NCBI RefSeq assembly: GCF_910592395.1 | Contig: NC_088317.1 | Location: 3,720,001-3,784,000, forward strand | From: Lineus longissimus | Lineage: Eukaryota > Nemertea > Pilidiophora > Heteronemertea > Lineidae | DNA: 64,000 bases | Direction of reading: 5' to 3' | Shown: piece after piece, positions 48,558 to 58,821 of the stretch | How the letters are laid out: each line of letters begins with the position of its first letter | How positions within the stretch are numbered: position 1 is the stretch's first letter | Notes under the pieces: generated by a model | Databases searched by the model: none | Told to the model about the DNA's origin: nothing | The model's input: only the letters and a program-made list of their open reading frames with translations | Program-made: the position numbers and the translations under genes

Positions 48558-49685
48558 TTACCGGTCCTCAAGCGTTTGGCTGTAGGTCCTGCTCGCGTTG
48601 AAAGTGGAGCTTCTGCTTAACTTGCCATCCTTCAGGCAACGGAACATCTGGAGAACCTCGCGCCGAAACTGCGTCCCACTCACGCAGTAGAGTAGAAAAT
48701 TGATTGTATTGTTAATGTAAGCAATCAAGTTTGTAACCGCATAGAGAAGATTAATTTCAACTGACATTTGCCAGGTTGTTATCGAGAGCTGGCCTTGAAC
48801 AATAAAAAACACGGAACTTGGCAAGGTCAATAAAATAAATAGGACACTGACAGTGGTGAGCATGTAGGTCATGCTCGTCAACTGCGAAGTATGGCCATCT
48901 TTCTTTCCGCCTGGATTCTGCATTTTCTTGCGTACGAGTTGACCTCTGATGACCTTGTAGAGAATCGAACAGTTGCAGAAACAAATGACGAAGAAAGGCA
49001 GCAAGCAATAGGCTAAAAGATCAATCCAGTACCATATCTTCTTCCAGAATACACCATAATCTTCGGTATCAGGCGTGCATTGACCGTTGGCGTTCAGCCG
49101 TTTAAAGTACAATATGTGCGAGTTCAGGCCAAATAGAAATATGAATATTATAGTGAGGACGACACACGTCCATTTCTTTGTGCATATTGTCCTCGCCTTC
49201 AACGGATAGGTGACGGAGATCCAACGTTCGACCGTCAGCAACGCGACAAGCCAGCTGGCGTAGTGAAGCAAAAAGTACACAGAGAAGACATGTACTGGAC
49301 ATGATATTGGGGTCAAGGTCCGGAGGTCAAGGTCAAACATTTCTCTGATCCATTGCCGAAGCAGTGCGGTCAATAGTACGGCGGTGTCGGCGAGGGCAAG
49401 GACGATCAGCAAAGTTCTGGTCGATGATTTCCCAAACTTTCGTCGGAGGAGGACGAGTATGGTTAACGCATTGAAAATAGTCCCAAATATGATCAAACAC
49501 GGAGACATGTATTTCCAGAGTTGTCGTTGGAGTCGATATTGCCAAAACTGATTCAAGAATTCTTCAGGAGTTAGCAGAATTCGGGCTTTTTGAGTTGTTC
49601 TTGAGGCGTTTTCTGCGGTGGTGTCATCAGACGTGAACATGCTCGATTCCTCCGTTATATTTGACATTTCATACGCATTCGTCAT
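48558..49685 (-). CDS. Class A (rhodopsin-like) peptide GPCR, FMRFamide-receptor-like, paralogue 1
   Basis: Intronless, 375 residues from a true ATG. The N-terminus has N-glycosylation sites (NIT, NAS) and no signal peptide. Seven helices are visible. Key marks: TM1 GTIFNALTILVLL, TM2 VLALADTAVL, Cys of SCPVHVF paired in principle with the Cys of NGQCTP in loop 2, TM3 end LLTVERWISVTYPLKA (ERW in place of DRY), TM5 FCNCSILYKVIRG, TM6 SMTYMLTTVSVLFILLTLPSS (no CWxP), and TM7 NNTINFLLYCVSGTQFRRE in place of NPxxY. This combination is typical of invertebrate FMRFamide/sex-peptide-type receptors. The ligand is unknown. It is the only minus-strand member of the five-gene cluster and is closest in sequence to paralogue 2. 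Confidence 0.9.
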   Translation of the reverse strand: MTNAYEMSNITEESSMFTSDDTTAENASRTTQKARILLTPEEFLNQFWQYRLQRQLWKYMSPCLIIFGTIFNALTILVLLRRKFGKSSTRTLLIVLALADTAVLLTALLRQWIREMFDLDLRTLTPISCPVHVFSVYFLLHYASWLVALLTVERWISVTYPLKARTICTKKWTCVVLTIIFIFLFGLNSHILYFKRLNANGQCTPDTEDYGVFWKKIWYWIDLLAYCLLPFFVICFCNCSILYKVIRGQLVRKKMQNPGGKKDGHTSQLTSMTYMLTTVSVLFILLTLPSSVFFIVQGQLSITTWQMSVEINLLYAVTNLIAYINNTINFLLYCVSGTQFRREVLQMFRCLKDGKLSRSSTFNASRTYSQTLEDR

Positions 49686-52600
49686 CCTTATGTTGTTGTT
49701 TGATCGACAACTTCATGTACAAAGTCACACGTCCTCGGTATGTTACTGGATATTTTGAGAAAACAGTGGCTAAATACATGAATCCTTAACTGAAATAAAA
49801 AAATCATCCTAAATCGGTACTTGTCGTCAACTACGTCTTGGCGAATCAAGTTTTAGGCCTTCGAGAAACAGTTAACAGAGTCCAGATATCCTCTGCGTAT
49901 AGCAGGGTGCTGTGTCCTATCAAAAGGTCGCTGTTCCTTGAAACTTTCCAGTATGCCGAACAGCCAGTATGGTATGAAATAGAGCCTCCCGCTCACGGGA
50001 CAGGTTCAAGACCTGTCGACAAGATCTGTCGAATGAAGTCACACTCTGGCTCCTCCGATTCAGCAAAGTTATTGTGTGACCTGGACCAGCATATAGCTAA
50101 TGAATTTCAACCAAGGGCGTTATGAAATCCCTCTACAAAATTGCTTGTCCATTCAGCATCCGTCGAACCATTATTGGTCGGTTGCAGGAGAGCCACGAAA
50201 TGATTTCTTGTTTAGCTCTCGCAGCTAGAACCGGTTATGACACGGTGACTAATTTGCTAATGGTGTCTCCTTTGATATCTAAAATCGTATCGTCATTCCT
50301 GAGCATATTTGCACCCCGTTTCCCTTTGTATTACAATCATGGCGGTAAAGCAACCCGCGAGTATACATCGGAGTGAGTTCGGACAGGCACTAGGACCATA
50401 AGTGGGCGTGTGTAAAGCAGGCAAAAAACGAAACATATCCTGAATGATATAGATAGAACGGCATCTTGACCAACAAAGTTTTTAGATCCAATCTTTTATG
50501 TTCAGATTGACCTACATTGTTAGAGACTAACGCCAACGTTAGCCCAATTACATACAAGCGGTATCTCCTTCAGCAACGTTACTTCTAATGCCGATTGAGC
50601 AGCCGGAACATGGTTCTGTCACTGGGCTCCGTTTCTGTTTCTGGTGCAATGTTGTTTCTTGTTTTACAGACGGCCTATTAGTGTCTGTATGTAAACACTT
50701 GCGCATTAACTGATTAAGGTGGGTGAAGATAAATGAGATATGACATTGACAGTGCAAACAAAAGGTAACGGCACAGAGATATTATGTACCGAGGTGAAAT
50801 AAATTCGATAAAAGCGATATGCCGCTTTTGTCCGCTACCCCTGGAGAATGAGCAGTTTACCTTTGTCACTTTGTAACATTAGGTTGAATCCTTTATTCGC
50901 CGCATAACGTGAGTGAGTATGTTGAATTGGAGCCCGGGTAGTTTTAAGCCTAATAACTCAAACAATCATCAGATATGTGATTGAATTCAATATCGTACTA
51001 GGCTACGGCGTGCAATGTGGACATTTGTCAGCTTAGCATGGATCTAGAACGTTGAAAGGCTCGAAGTCGGTCCACGCTTTCCGATCACCCACTTCCGGAC
51101 CCATGCCATAGGCTTGCAACGGTGAACTTTCCCTAAACGCTTCTGTCTGGCATGTGGCGAGGTGACCCGCATGAGTAGGTTTTCTTTGCTACGCTTTTTG
51201 CGTCGCAGGAGGCGTTCAGGGTCGAGTGCTCGAGATAGAAGTCAAGCGCTCGAGATCAAAATGTCTTTTATATCGAGACGACACCAACAGGAAAAAAAAC
51301 AATCAAGGTCGGTTCCCCTGGAAAAAAATCCTATGTCATTCCCTATCTGTATGGTATTCATGTTAAGGTATGGTACTGTAGAGACCCAATACAGTACGAT
51401 CATATTACGCCAGTCCTCCGGTCTCATGTTTATTTCAAAGTCTTGCTGCATTGCTATAGGCTGTTCATGTGTCGGCACCTGGTTACCTTCAGCTTCCACT
51501 CGCCGTATCTGCTCACCGTACGAGGTAATCTGCTCCTAGCTTCAAGCTTTCACCAAAGCGCACAAAGACCTCGTTTGGGGACAGAAGTTTTTCGGCGAGT
51601 GGTCCCTTCCTTTGGAACCAGCTACCGGCCCATATCAGGCTGGCAGATAGCATAATTTCATTCAAGCGGTCACTAAAGACGTGGCTGTTTAAGAGACATT
51701 TTGAGGGGTGGGCGCCTTGATCACGTTTACACGCTATCCTGCTATAAATTCACTTTGATCATTCTGATGATTGATCTCAAATTTCTCCGCATCCCGCTAT
51801 CGCATTTGCTGTAAGTGCAATTAGGAAAATTGCAACTGTTTAGAAAATTGCTTTGGGTTGAACAATGGAAGGGGACATCATGCTGTGACAGTACGCACTT
51901 ATCATGTTACAAACTGCTTACAAAACAAAACAAATATGGGTAGAGATTATTATTAAAATGGAGAACGGTCACCTATATATTGAAAATCCAACAAGTGGAC
52001 CAGCGATAACCGAAAGAACATGAGAAGCTGAGCAAATTGACATGGTTGAGGGTAATTGAGGGTACAAAACAGGTAAATATGCTCTAAATGGCGGCCATGG
52101 CCGTCTCGATCTGACATGATAAGCGCCACCGGCAGCAGGGATGCAGCCACTCAGAATAGTTGAAATTCGAATCGAGGGGATAATGGAGCTCCGAACCTGA
52201 TACGTTGTCGAGTGTAACTATGTTGATCTGCGGCAGCCTGAAGAGGAAATTCAGTTAGAGCTACGGGAGAAGACTGCCAGGAAGACCGGGTGGATTCGAG
52301 CAGTTGACCGAAAGCATCGACCTGCTAGTCATGAATTTGAGATGCATAAGAGCTTCATCCCGGCTGCAATATCAATTGCGCCAGTTATGATGACAGCGGT
52401 GTGATGAATTTTGATATTCACCGACAAAAGCGCGTACCACCAAGTATCAAGTCCTATCCGTGATAATGTTAAGCCTTCACGGAGTCGTAAACTTCGTCAA
52501 ATCCGGCGTGTCATTATTTAAATCAAATCGTGTTTCGTGTCACTCTCGCGATGATGAATTTTAATCGACGGCATTTTCTAAAAGGAGGATTTCTTATTAT

Positions 52601-53119
52601 GATGGTGGAAGGACGAGTGGGCAACGTGAAAATCATCAAGTTTGACCAATGTGCTGTAATTCTTTTCATAACCCCCGCTTATGCCAGGCTCCATCATTAA
52701 TCAAATGATTGCGTGCAGCGAGGATCCACCGTTGTGAGTTGAAATACGGGCAGGCGGTCGGGGGCGATCAAACAAGAAACTCCGCAGAGAAGTTACACTA
52801 CAGGGTAATTTGCAGATGATCAAAGTTCGACAATACAAAATGTAGAATGATCGCTCATCGAGTCCTCCCTGCTGCAAAATTTGGTAATTTAGGTGGTCGA
52901 TCACAGACAAAGCAACAATCCAATCTCATGTCAGGAATTGATGAAGATGTTAATGGCTGCACACGAGACTGATTTAGAGCATCTGATTGGAGTGCTACAA
53001 AATTCTGCACTCTTTCAAATCGAGGGATGGTATGTTATAGAGATATCATGGCGTAGAAATTGTGCCGGGTATATATTTAATACTGTTCTTTTCAAGTTAA
53101 CTGCTGTGCTGTGAAAGCC
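49686..53119. other. Divergent spacer between GPCR paralogues 1 and 2
   Basis: 3.4 kb with no recognisable gene. It separates the divergent paralogues 1 (-) and 2 (+) and must contain both promoters. A retrotransposon fragment lies at 51529-51720. Some longer open frames near 51162-51539 have no recognisable content. Confidence 0.4.
51529..51720 (+). mobile_element. 3' end of a non-LTR retrotransposon ORF2 (fragment)
   Basis: A continuous frame from just after a TAA (51526-51528) to TGA (51718-51720). It reads ...KRTKTSFGDRSFSASGP, FLWNQLPAHIRLADS, and FKRSLKTWLFKRHFEG. This is the GDRxFSxxxPxLWNxLP...FKxxLKTxLF signature of the C-terminal tail of LINE-type reverse-transcriptase proteins. 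The remainder of the element is absent. Confidence 0.78.
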
Positions 53120-54256
53120 ATGCAGACTACCGCGTACAACGAATGGCCAGGGGCGAACGGCACCCATGAAATTCTCTCGCCCGCAGAAATGAACGTGGAC
53201 GAAACCTTAGCAGCGACACCGCAGATCATCTACCTCACCCTCAATCAATTCCTGCTCCTCTTCTGGGAGTTTCGACTTCAGTTACTCCTCTGGAAATACG
53301 TATCACCGGTCCTAATTTTTCTCGGGACAGTCTTAAACGGTTTGACAGTAATCGTCCTGCTGCGACGAAAGTTCGGTAAATCCTCGACAAGGATGCTGTT
53401 GATTGTCTTAGCCTTGGCGGATACTGCTGTTTTATGGACGGGGCTTTTGCGACAATGGGTAAAAAGTCTATTTGAACTGGACCTCAGGTGTTTGATGCCT
53501 GTATCCTGTCCTGTGCATACTTTCTCCACGTACCTTTTCCTTCACTTCGCGAGCTGGCTTGTCGCCTTGTTGACCTTAGAACGATGGATCTCCGTCACCT
53601 TTCCCTTGAAGGCAAGAGTCATCTGTACGAGAAAATGGACAAGTGTTGTTCTGGTTATTCTATTCCTATTTCTTTTTGCACTTAATTCTCACATCCTTTT
53701 CTTTACCAAAATAAAACAAATTGATAATAAGCTGTCCTGCACACATTCAACAGAAGTTTATGGCGATTTCTGGAAACGTGTATGGTACTGGTTCGATTTA
53801 CTCTCCTACTCTTGTCTCCCTTTCCTCGCTATAGCTTTCTGTAATTGGTCCATTTTATACAAGGTCATCAGAGGTCAAATCAAGCGCAATAAACTTCAGA
53901 ACCCGGGAGGAAATAAAAATGGCCACTCACGGCAGTTGACAAGCATGACATACATGCTGACTACAGTTAGTATTATGTTCATTTTATTGACCTTGCCAGC
54001 TTCTATATTTTTCATAATTCAAGATCACGTGGAAATTATTACCTGGCAACAGAATGTCGAACTGAGGCTAATATATGCCATAACAAACTTACTTGGCTAC
54101 GTTAATAATACAATAAATTTTCTTCTCTATTGCGTGAGCGGCACACAATTTCGACGAGAGGTATTCCGAATGATCTGTGGGATGAGGCGTGCCGAACACG
54201 GCAGAAGTTCTGTACATAATCCCAGCCAGACTTACACACAGACACTTGAGGACTAG
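53120..54256 (+). CDS. Class A peptide GPCR, FMRFamide-receptor-like, paralogue 2
   Basis: Intronless, 378 residues. I take the first ATG (53120); an upstream GTG at 53111 merely extends the frame. It has an extracellular NGT site and seven helices: TM1 GTVLNGLTVIVLLRRKFGKSS, TM2 LALADTAVLWTGLL, SCPVHTF at TM3 with a partner Cys in KLSCTHS, LLTLERWISVTFPLKA, TM6 MTYMLTTVSIMFILLTLP, TM7 NNTINFLLYCVSGTQFRRE, and a Ser/Thr-rich tail ending QTLED. The tail matches the QTLEDR end of paralogue 1, so these two are the closest pair and probably arose by an inverted duplication. It should signal through G proteins at the plasma membrane; the ligand is unknown. Confidence 0.9.
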   Translation: MQTTAYNEWPGANGTHEILSPAEMNVDETLAATPQIIYLTLNQFLLLFWEFRLQLLLWKYVSPVLIFLGTVLNGLTVIVLLRRKFGKSSTRMLLIVLALADTAVLWTGLLRQWVKSLFELDLRCLMPVSCPVHTFSTYLFLHFASWLVALLTLERWISVTFPLKARVICTRKWTSVVLVILFLFLFALNSHILFFTKIKQIDNKLSCTHSTEVYGDFWKRVWYWFDLLSYSCLPFLAIAFCNWSILYKVIRGQIKRNKLQNPGGNKNGHSRQLTSMTYMLTTVSIMFILLTLPASIFFIIQDHVEIITWQQNVELRLIYAITNLLGYVNNTINFLLYCVSGTQFRREVFRMICGMRRAEHGRSSVHNPSQTYTQTLED

Positions 54257-54651
54257 AGGTCATTTAAGACTAAGTTATATGATACGGCCCGTTTGCGAGT
54301 GAGTCCTACTAGCCCCTTTTAGTCTAGACTGGCCTGGCCCGTCCCACTACAAGAGTCAGCTCATTTCGTCAGCCTCGGCGGACTACGCGGTGCCTGGCCT
54401 TGGCCAGTGTGTCCAGCGCTACCACTGTGGCTATCGACAAACCAGGACAGAACAAGATCACACCGGCGCAGAATACGCTGCTGATGCAACCATGCAGTCT
54501 AATGTTGGTGGTCAATCCTAACACTATAGCGATAATCATAATTACTTCGTTGAGTTATCGCCTGTGTTACGATGTCATCAATGTTTGTCACCCATTCTCC
54601 GAGTAGACTTAATATTCAAGCGAATTCTCCCTGCCAGTATAGCTTCAATTC

Positions 54652-54889
54652 GTAAAGTCATCACAGCTTAACTAAGCTTTCTAGTGACTGAAAGTAGGCT
54701 AGTCTCGGTGATAGATTCGCACTTCCATTTGTAAAGTCATCACAGCTTAACTAAGCTTTCTAGTGACTGAAAGTAGGCTAGTCTCGGTGATAGATTCGCA
54801 CTTCCATTTGTAAAGTCATCACAGCTTAGCTTAACTAAGCTTTCTAGTGACTGAAAGTAAGCTAGTCTCGGTGATAGATTCGCACTTGC
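54652..54889. repeat. Three-copy 79-bp tandem repeat
   Basis: gtaaagtcatcacagcttaac starts at about 54652, 54731 and 54810. Each copy continues with gctttctagtgactgaaagta and ggtgatagattcgcactt. The third copy has a small agctta insertion. It lies downstream of GPCR paralogue 2 and is non-coding. Confidence 0.9.
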
Positions 54890-56211
54890 TTTAGGAGTAA
54901 AATTACAAAATATGTCTAACGTACTATTTTAACAATGTAACAACTTTTCGCCTGCCGAGACATGTAAGAAGCCCTATAGTTATTAGCCATGGCCTTGGCT
55001 TTCCAAATGCTATAATGGCATTTTTGCGTTTTTTACCAAACGGAAAAATTGCACGTGACCACCTAGTTGTATGAGCATTCTCGATTTGAAATCATGGCAA
55101 CAATCACGGGACATAAAATAATGAACAATTACAAGACCCATTCATGTGTTTCATAATAGCAAAATCGTCCTCACATTGTCAACAAATATCATTATTGATC
55201 AGAAGCAATGATAAACAATGAAGGACAGAGCAAGTTCTTTTTAATCATCATTATTCAAGTAGCCTGAGAAGTAACAATAGAATCGTAGAAGTCAATGACG
55301 ACAGAGTATGTAGTAATTATCCTTGTGGCCCAATATAAACTCCCATTCCATAGTATCCTATATCACATTTTCTGATTCTTGATGAAAACTAATATCTACT
55401 GGATGACTGTAACAATGGGCCAAGAGAAACGATTAAACCGATGAAGAGGAGCGATGCCTGGTGATTTAGGAGGTCACGGGGTGCCGGTCGGGTAGCGAAT
55501 TTTTTTTCTTGAACCTTTCGGGCAGTACATTGTACATTTGTACACAGCAGATATGCTTATTACCTCAGAAATCGAACCCTTAAAAGGGCCTTATGGTCCC
55601 AAAGTAGGGGTCAAAAAGTTGATGTCATCGAATCATGTCAACACGGGTATCAAAATGAAGGTCCTTGAGGTAACTTTAGCATGGCATAGTTTTTGGCCTC
55701 TTTGACGAACCCTGGGACCCTTCAGAGTGGACCAAAATGGCAAAGGTGGCTCCTTTGACCCCCTCCGACAAGCTTCATGGGCACTACGGATGGATATAAA
55801 CTTTTTTGATTGAAGGTCACTGGTGTACTGTAACCAAGTGCATCCCGTTACTTTTTAAATTAGTTTTCATTAGGGAGTAAATCTTAGCCCAACAACGAGT
55901 ATAACCAATAAGATGCTTGACGAAACAAGCACGATATTGCTGAATGACGTGTTGATTTGACGCGGACGACGGGATAAAAAAGCAGAAATCAGTGAGTTAT
56001 TGACCTGCGACAGGCGTTGCTATGTTGATAACCAGTGCCAAGGAGTTCATTTATAATCGAAGTTTGGACAGGCAGGAATCAAAGAAGTGATGTTTATTGA
56101 GTATTAGCTCAGTAAACTTAGAATACGATTTTCTGATCGGGGACTTAAGTGCGATTTGTGTGCCTTTTGTTGGCCGTGTTTATAACTCGTATCTTATCTT
56201 GTGTCATCAAA
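54890..56211. other. Spacer upstream of GPCR paralogue 3
   Basis: Nothing recognised. Short open frames lack protein patterns. The last few hundred bases presumably carry the promoter and 5' UTR of paralogue 3. Confidence 0.35.
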
Positions 56212-57267
56212 ATGGAGGAACGCAACACGCCAACGCTTGAGGGTGCTTCCGCTACTAATCACTCGGAATGGCCAGGTTCTGATCTGATCGACTCCACCAC
56301 ATCGTGGAAGCGGCTTCTCGAGCACGCCCTGTGGGTCCACGTCCCCCCAGTGCTAATCGTCTCGGGAACTATTCTCAATGCAATAACTATTACAGTTCTT
56401 CTAAGTCGGAAATTTGGCAAGGCTTCGACGAGGATTTTACTCATCGGGCTGGCGCTAACTGATACGGCTGTCTTATGGACAGGGCTCCTACGTATCTGGC
56501 TGGTCGATTACTTTGATGTGGATGTAAGACTTCTGTCCTACATATCATGTCCACTGCACACTTTCTTAACGTACTTCTTAATTGACATGGCGAGTTGGCT
56601 TGTCATGCTGTTAACTGTGGAAAGATGGATATCTGTTGCGTTTCCGTTGAAGGCTAGGTTCATTTGCCGCAAGAAGTGGACATTTGCCACACTTTTCTGT
56701 GCCTTTGCCTGTCTCTTCATGTTGAACTCTCACATGCTCTTTTTATTCCGACTAAATGCAGAAGGGGATGAATGCGGTGAAACGACAACGGCCTATCTTG
56801 ACTTCTGTTCCGATGTTTTTCCATGGATTGACTTAATAACTTATTCAGGTATACCTTTACTTGTCATAACAGTCTGCAACTGCTCCATTCTATACAAGCT
56901 CATCCAATGTCAAAACAAGAGAAAGACACTCCAAAATCCGGGGAAGAATCCAGATGGTTGGACAGCGCATGCGCAGATGACGAGCATGACGTATATGTTG
57001 ACTGCCGTCAGTGTCACTTTTCTCTTACTGACCTTACCCGCAGCAATCTACTTCATCGTGAACAGCTCCATGCCTGATGAGGATATTCCTGTGAATGTAA
57101 ATGAAGATTTAGATGTGGCCTTCGCGGTCACGTATTTATCTAGTTACGTGAACAACACAATCAATTTCCTTCTCTACTGTCTTAGCGGCACGCAGTTTCG
57201 TCGCGAGGTTTACAGAATGTTCCGGGGTGTCATCATCAAGGGCGAGACGAGCCGAAGTATACGGTAG
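56212..57267 (+). CDS. Class A peptide GPCR, FMRFamide-receptor-like, paralogue 3
   Basis: Intronless, 351 residues from the ATG at 56212 (context caaaATGG). The frame opens earlier at a GTG (56149), but the 21 extra residues are unlikely to be translated. It has an N-terminal NHS site and seven helices: GTILNAITITVLLSRKFGKAS, ALTDTAVLWTGLL, SCPLHTF with a partner Cys in GDECGET, LLTVERWISVAFPLKA, MTSMTYMLTAVSVTFLLLTLP and NNTINFLLYCLSGTQFRRE. The third intracellular loop carries KRKTLQNPGKNPDG, as in its paralogues. Compared with paralogues 1 and 2, TM2 has LTDT in place of LADT, shared with paralogue 4. The C-terminal tail is short (ETSRSIR). Confidence 0.9.
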   Translation: MEERNTPTLEGASATNHSEWPGSDLIDSTTSWKRLLEHALWVHVPPVLIVSGTILNAITITVLLSRKFGKASTRILLIGLALTDTAVLWTGLLRIWLVDYFDVDVRLLSYISCPLHTFLTYFLIDMASWLVMLLTVERWISVAFPLKARFICRKKWTFATLFCAFACLFMLNSHMLFLFRLNAEGDECGETTTAYLDFCSDVFPWIDLITYSGIPLLVITVCNCSILYKLIQCQNKRKTLQNPGKNPDGWTAHAQMTSMTYMLTAVSVTFLLLTLPAAIYFIVNSSMPDEDIPVNVNEDLDVAFAVTYLSSYVNNTINFLLYCLSGTQFRREVYRMFRGVIIKGETSRSIR

Positions 57268-57755
57268 AGCGGCATCAATTCCATGCGGAATATCAGTCCT
57301 AAAGTCTCCTCCTCTCACGACGGTGGATCGGCATGCATCGATTCCTTCAGCGCAGACATCAAATGAATCGGACTATTTTGACTGCTTTCATATTTTGTAA
57401 CAACCGGCCTCGCCGCCAAGCTGCTGTGGTCTCCAAACAATAACCACCGCCACAAAATGAGGCACATGGAATCATACACTGTTAACAGCGCTACACTGCA
57501 ACGGAGTTGTTCTAAAATCGTATCAACATCGGTCAACTTTATCATTGCCAGGCAAATCCCCTTGAGCATTATTCCCATGCCGTTGTTTCAATATTTGAAA
57601 TCGTCACGAGGTTGAGTGGGTCATTGATTATAAGGCCGCATTGTTTTTCTTTGATAATTGCATATGCAAGATCCATGCCAATCAGAGGATGTGTCCTGGT
57701 AACGACAGAACCAAATCCAATATTGCGGCCCGTAATTGAGTTTCGTTATTTTCTA
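57268..57755. other. Spacer between GPCR paralogue 3 and a mobile element
   Basis: No gene seen. Ends at the 9-bp target duplication tattttcta (57747-57755). Confidence 0.4.
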
Positions 57756-57997
57756 GGAAGTGACTATTTGGCAAGCCCGGCTTACCAAACAGCGACTTTT
57801 TCTTGTCCTGAAGAGAGCCGAACTCATTAATATTAAAGTAAAGTCTCCAGCTCGCCAAACAGGGTAGATTTTTTACCTGTTTGGCAAGCCCGGCTGGCCG
57901 AACAGGGTGGCTTTTTAGTGCCGTTTGGCAAGCGGCTCTCCAAACAGGACAAAAAAAGATGCCTGTTCGGCGAGCGGCTTGCCATATAGACCCGGCC
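57756..57997 (-). mobile_element. 242-bp element with perfect 9-bp target-site duplication, copy 2
   Basis: Inverse-complement copy of the element at 39287-39529. On the minus strand it begins ggccgggtctatatggcaag and ends agtcacttcc. It is flanked on + by tattttcta at 57747-57755 and 57998-58006. The two copies differ at scattered positions but have the same ends, so their boundaries are well defined. Confidence 0.9.
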
Positions 57998-58006
57998 TAT
58001 TTTCTA

Positions 58007-58821
58007 TTGAGTTTGCCCAAAATAAGTTTTGCACCATTCTTGTTTGAGTTTGAGTATTCTCTCTTGCTTACAAGTAAGATTAGACCATAGGGATCTTGAT
58101 GATATCGAGTTTCAACCACGTTACTTGTCTTAAACATTACTTTTTTGCCTTAGAAAATTGGTTCCTTTCGTTTTCTTTTGAGAGTTTTTGCTGAGTAGAA
58201 AAAAGATCGAAAGTCAGGCTGCAGGATATCGCCGTCAACCAACTGGTTATCACAGTGAAACCACAAGAATTCCACAATCTGTGGTTGGTGAAGAACTATA
58301 CTTTACGCCCAGGGCCTGATAGTCTTTTGCCAGAGAGATTTGCTGTTGTGAAATAAAAATTCGCTGAGGACTGGATCGATTTGATTGGTTGAAAATTGTC
58401 GTTGACGGAACGTCATTTTCGGGCTTGCGTCCCCGACTCAGTCTTAGCGAAAAATGTATATTTCGTAAGATTTCGTGCAAGCAGATTGGATATGTGGACT
58501 AGTCTGAGTTGCAAAGCTGTGTTTGTTTCCATTGAGTTGATTCAATTCGAAACTACGGAAACGGGTCTTGAAATAGTGTAATTGATATTCACAAATCTAT
58601 TAAGATTTTAATCAGGCACGCCTTCCTTGGTTATGTGTCACGTCTTAATATTGACTTATTAATGATCAAGTGCGAATTTCTTCATCGCACGCCTATACAA
58701 ACTGATTGAAAAAAGTGAATAAACAGTCTGGCAAAGCACCATTCCGTCCACTTCAAACTGATTAAGGAGGGTGAATACAAATTCTGGAGAATTACGTCCA
58801 CTGAACAGAGTCTTTTCTATC
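58007..58821. other. Spacer upstream of GPCR paralogue 4
   Basis: No exon recognised. It presumably holds the promoter and 5' leader of paralogue 4; no motif can be assigned. Confidence 0.35.

Noticed and set aside
56149-56211. Upstream extension of GPCR paralogue 3 from a GTG
   Set aside because: GTG starts are not expected in an animal nuclear gene; the ATG at 56212 has a good context. The same reasoning applies to GTG extensions at 53111 and 58771.
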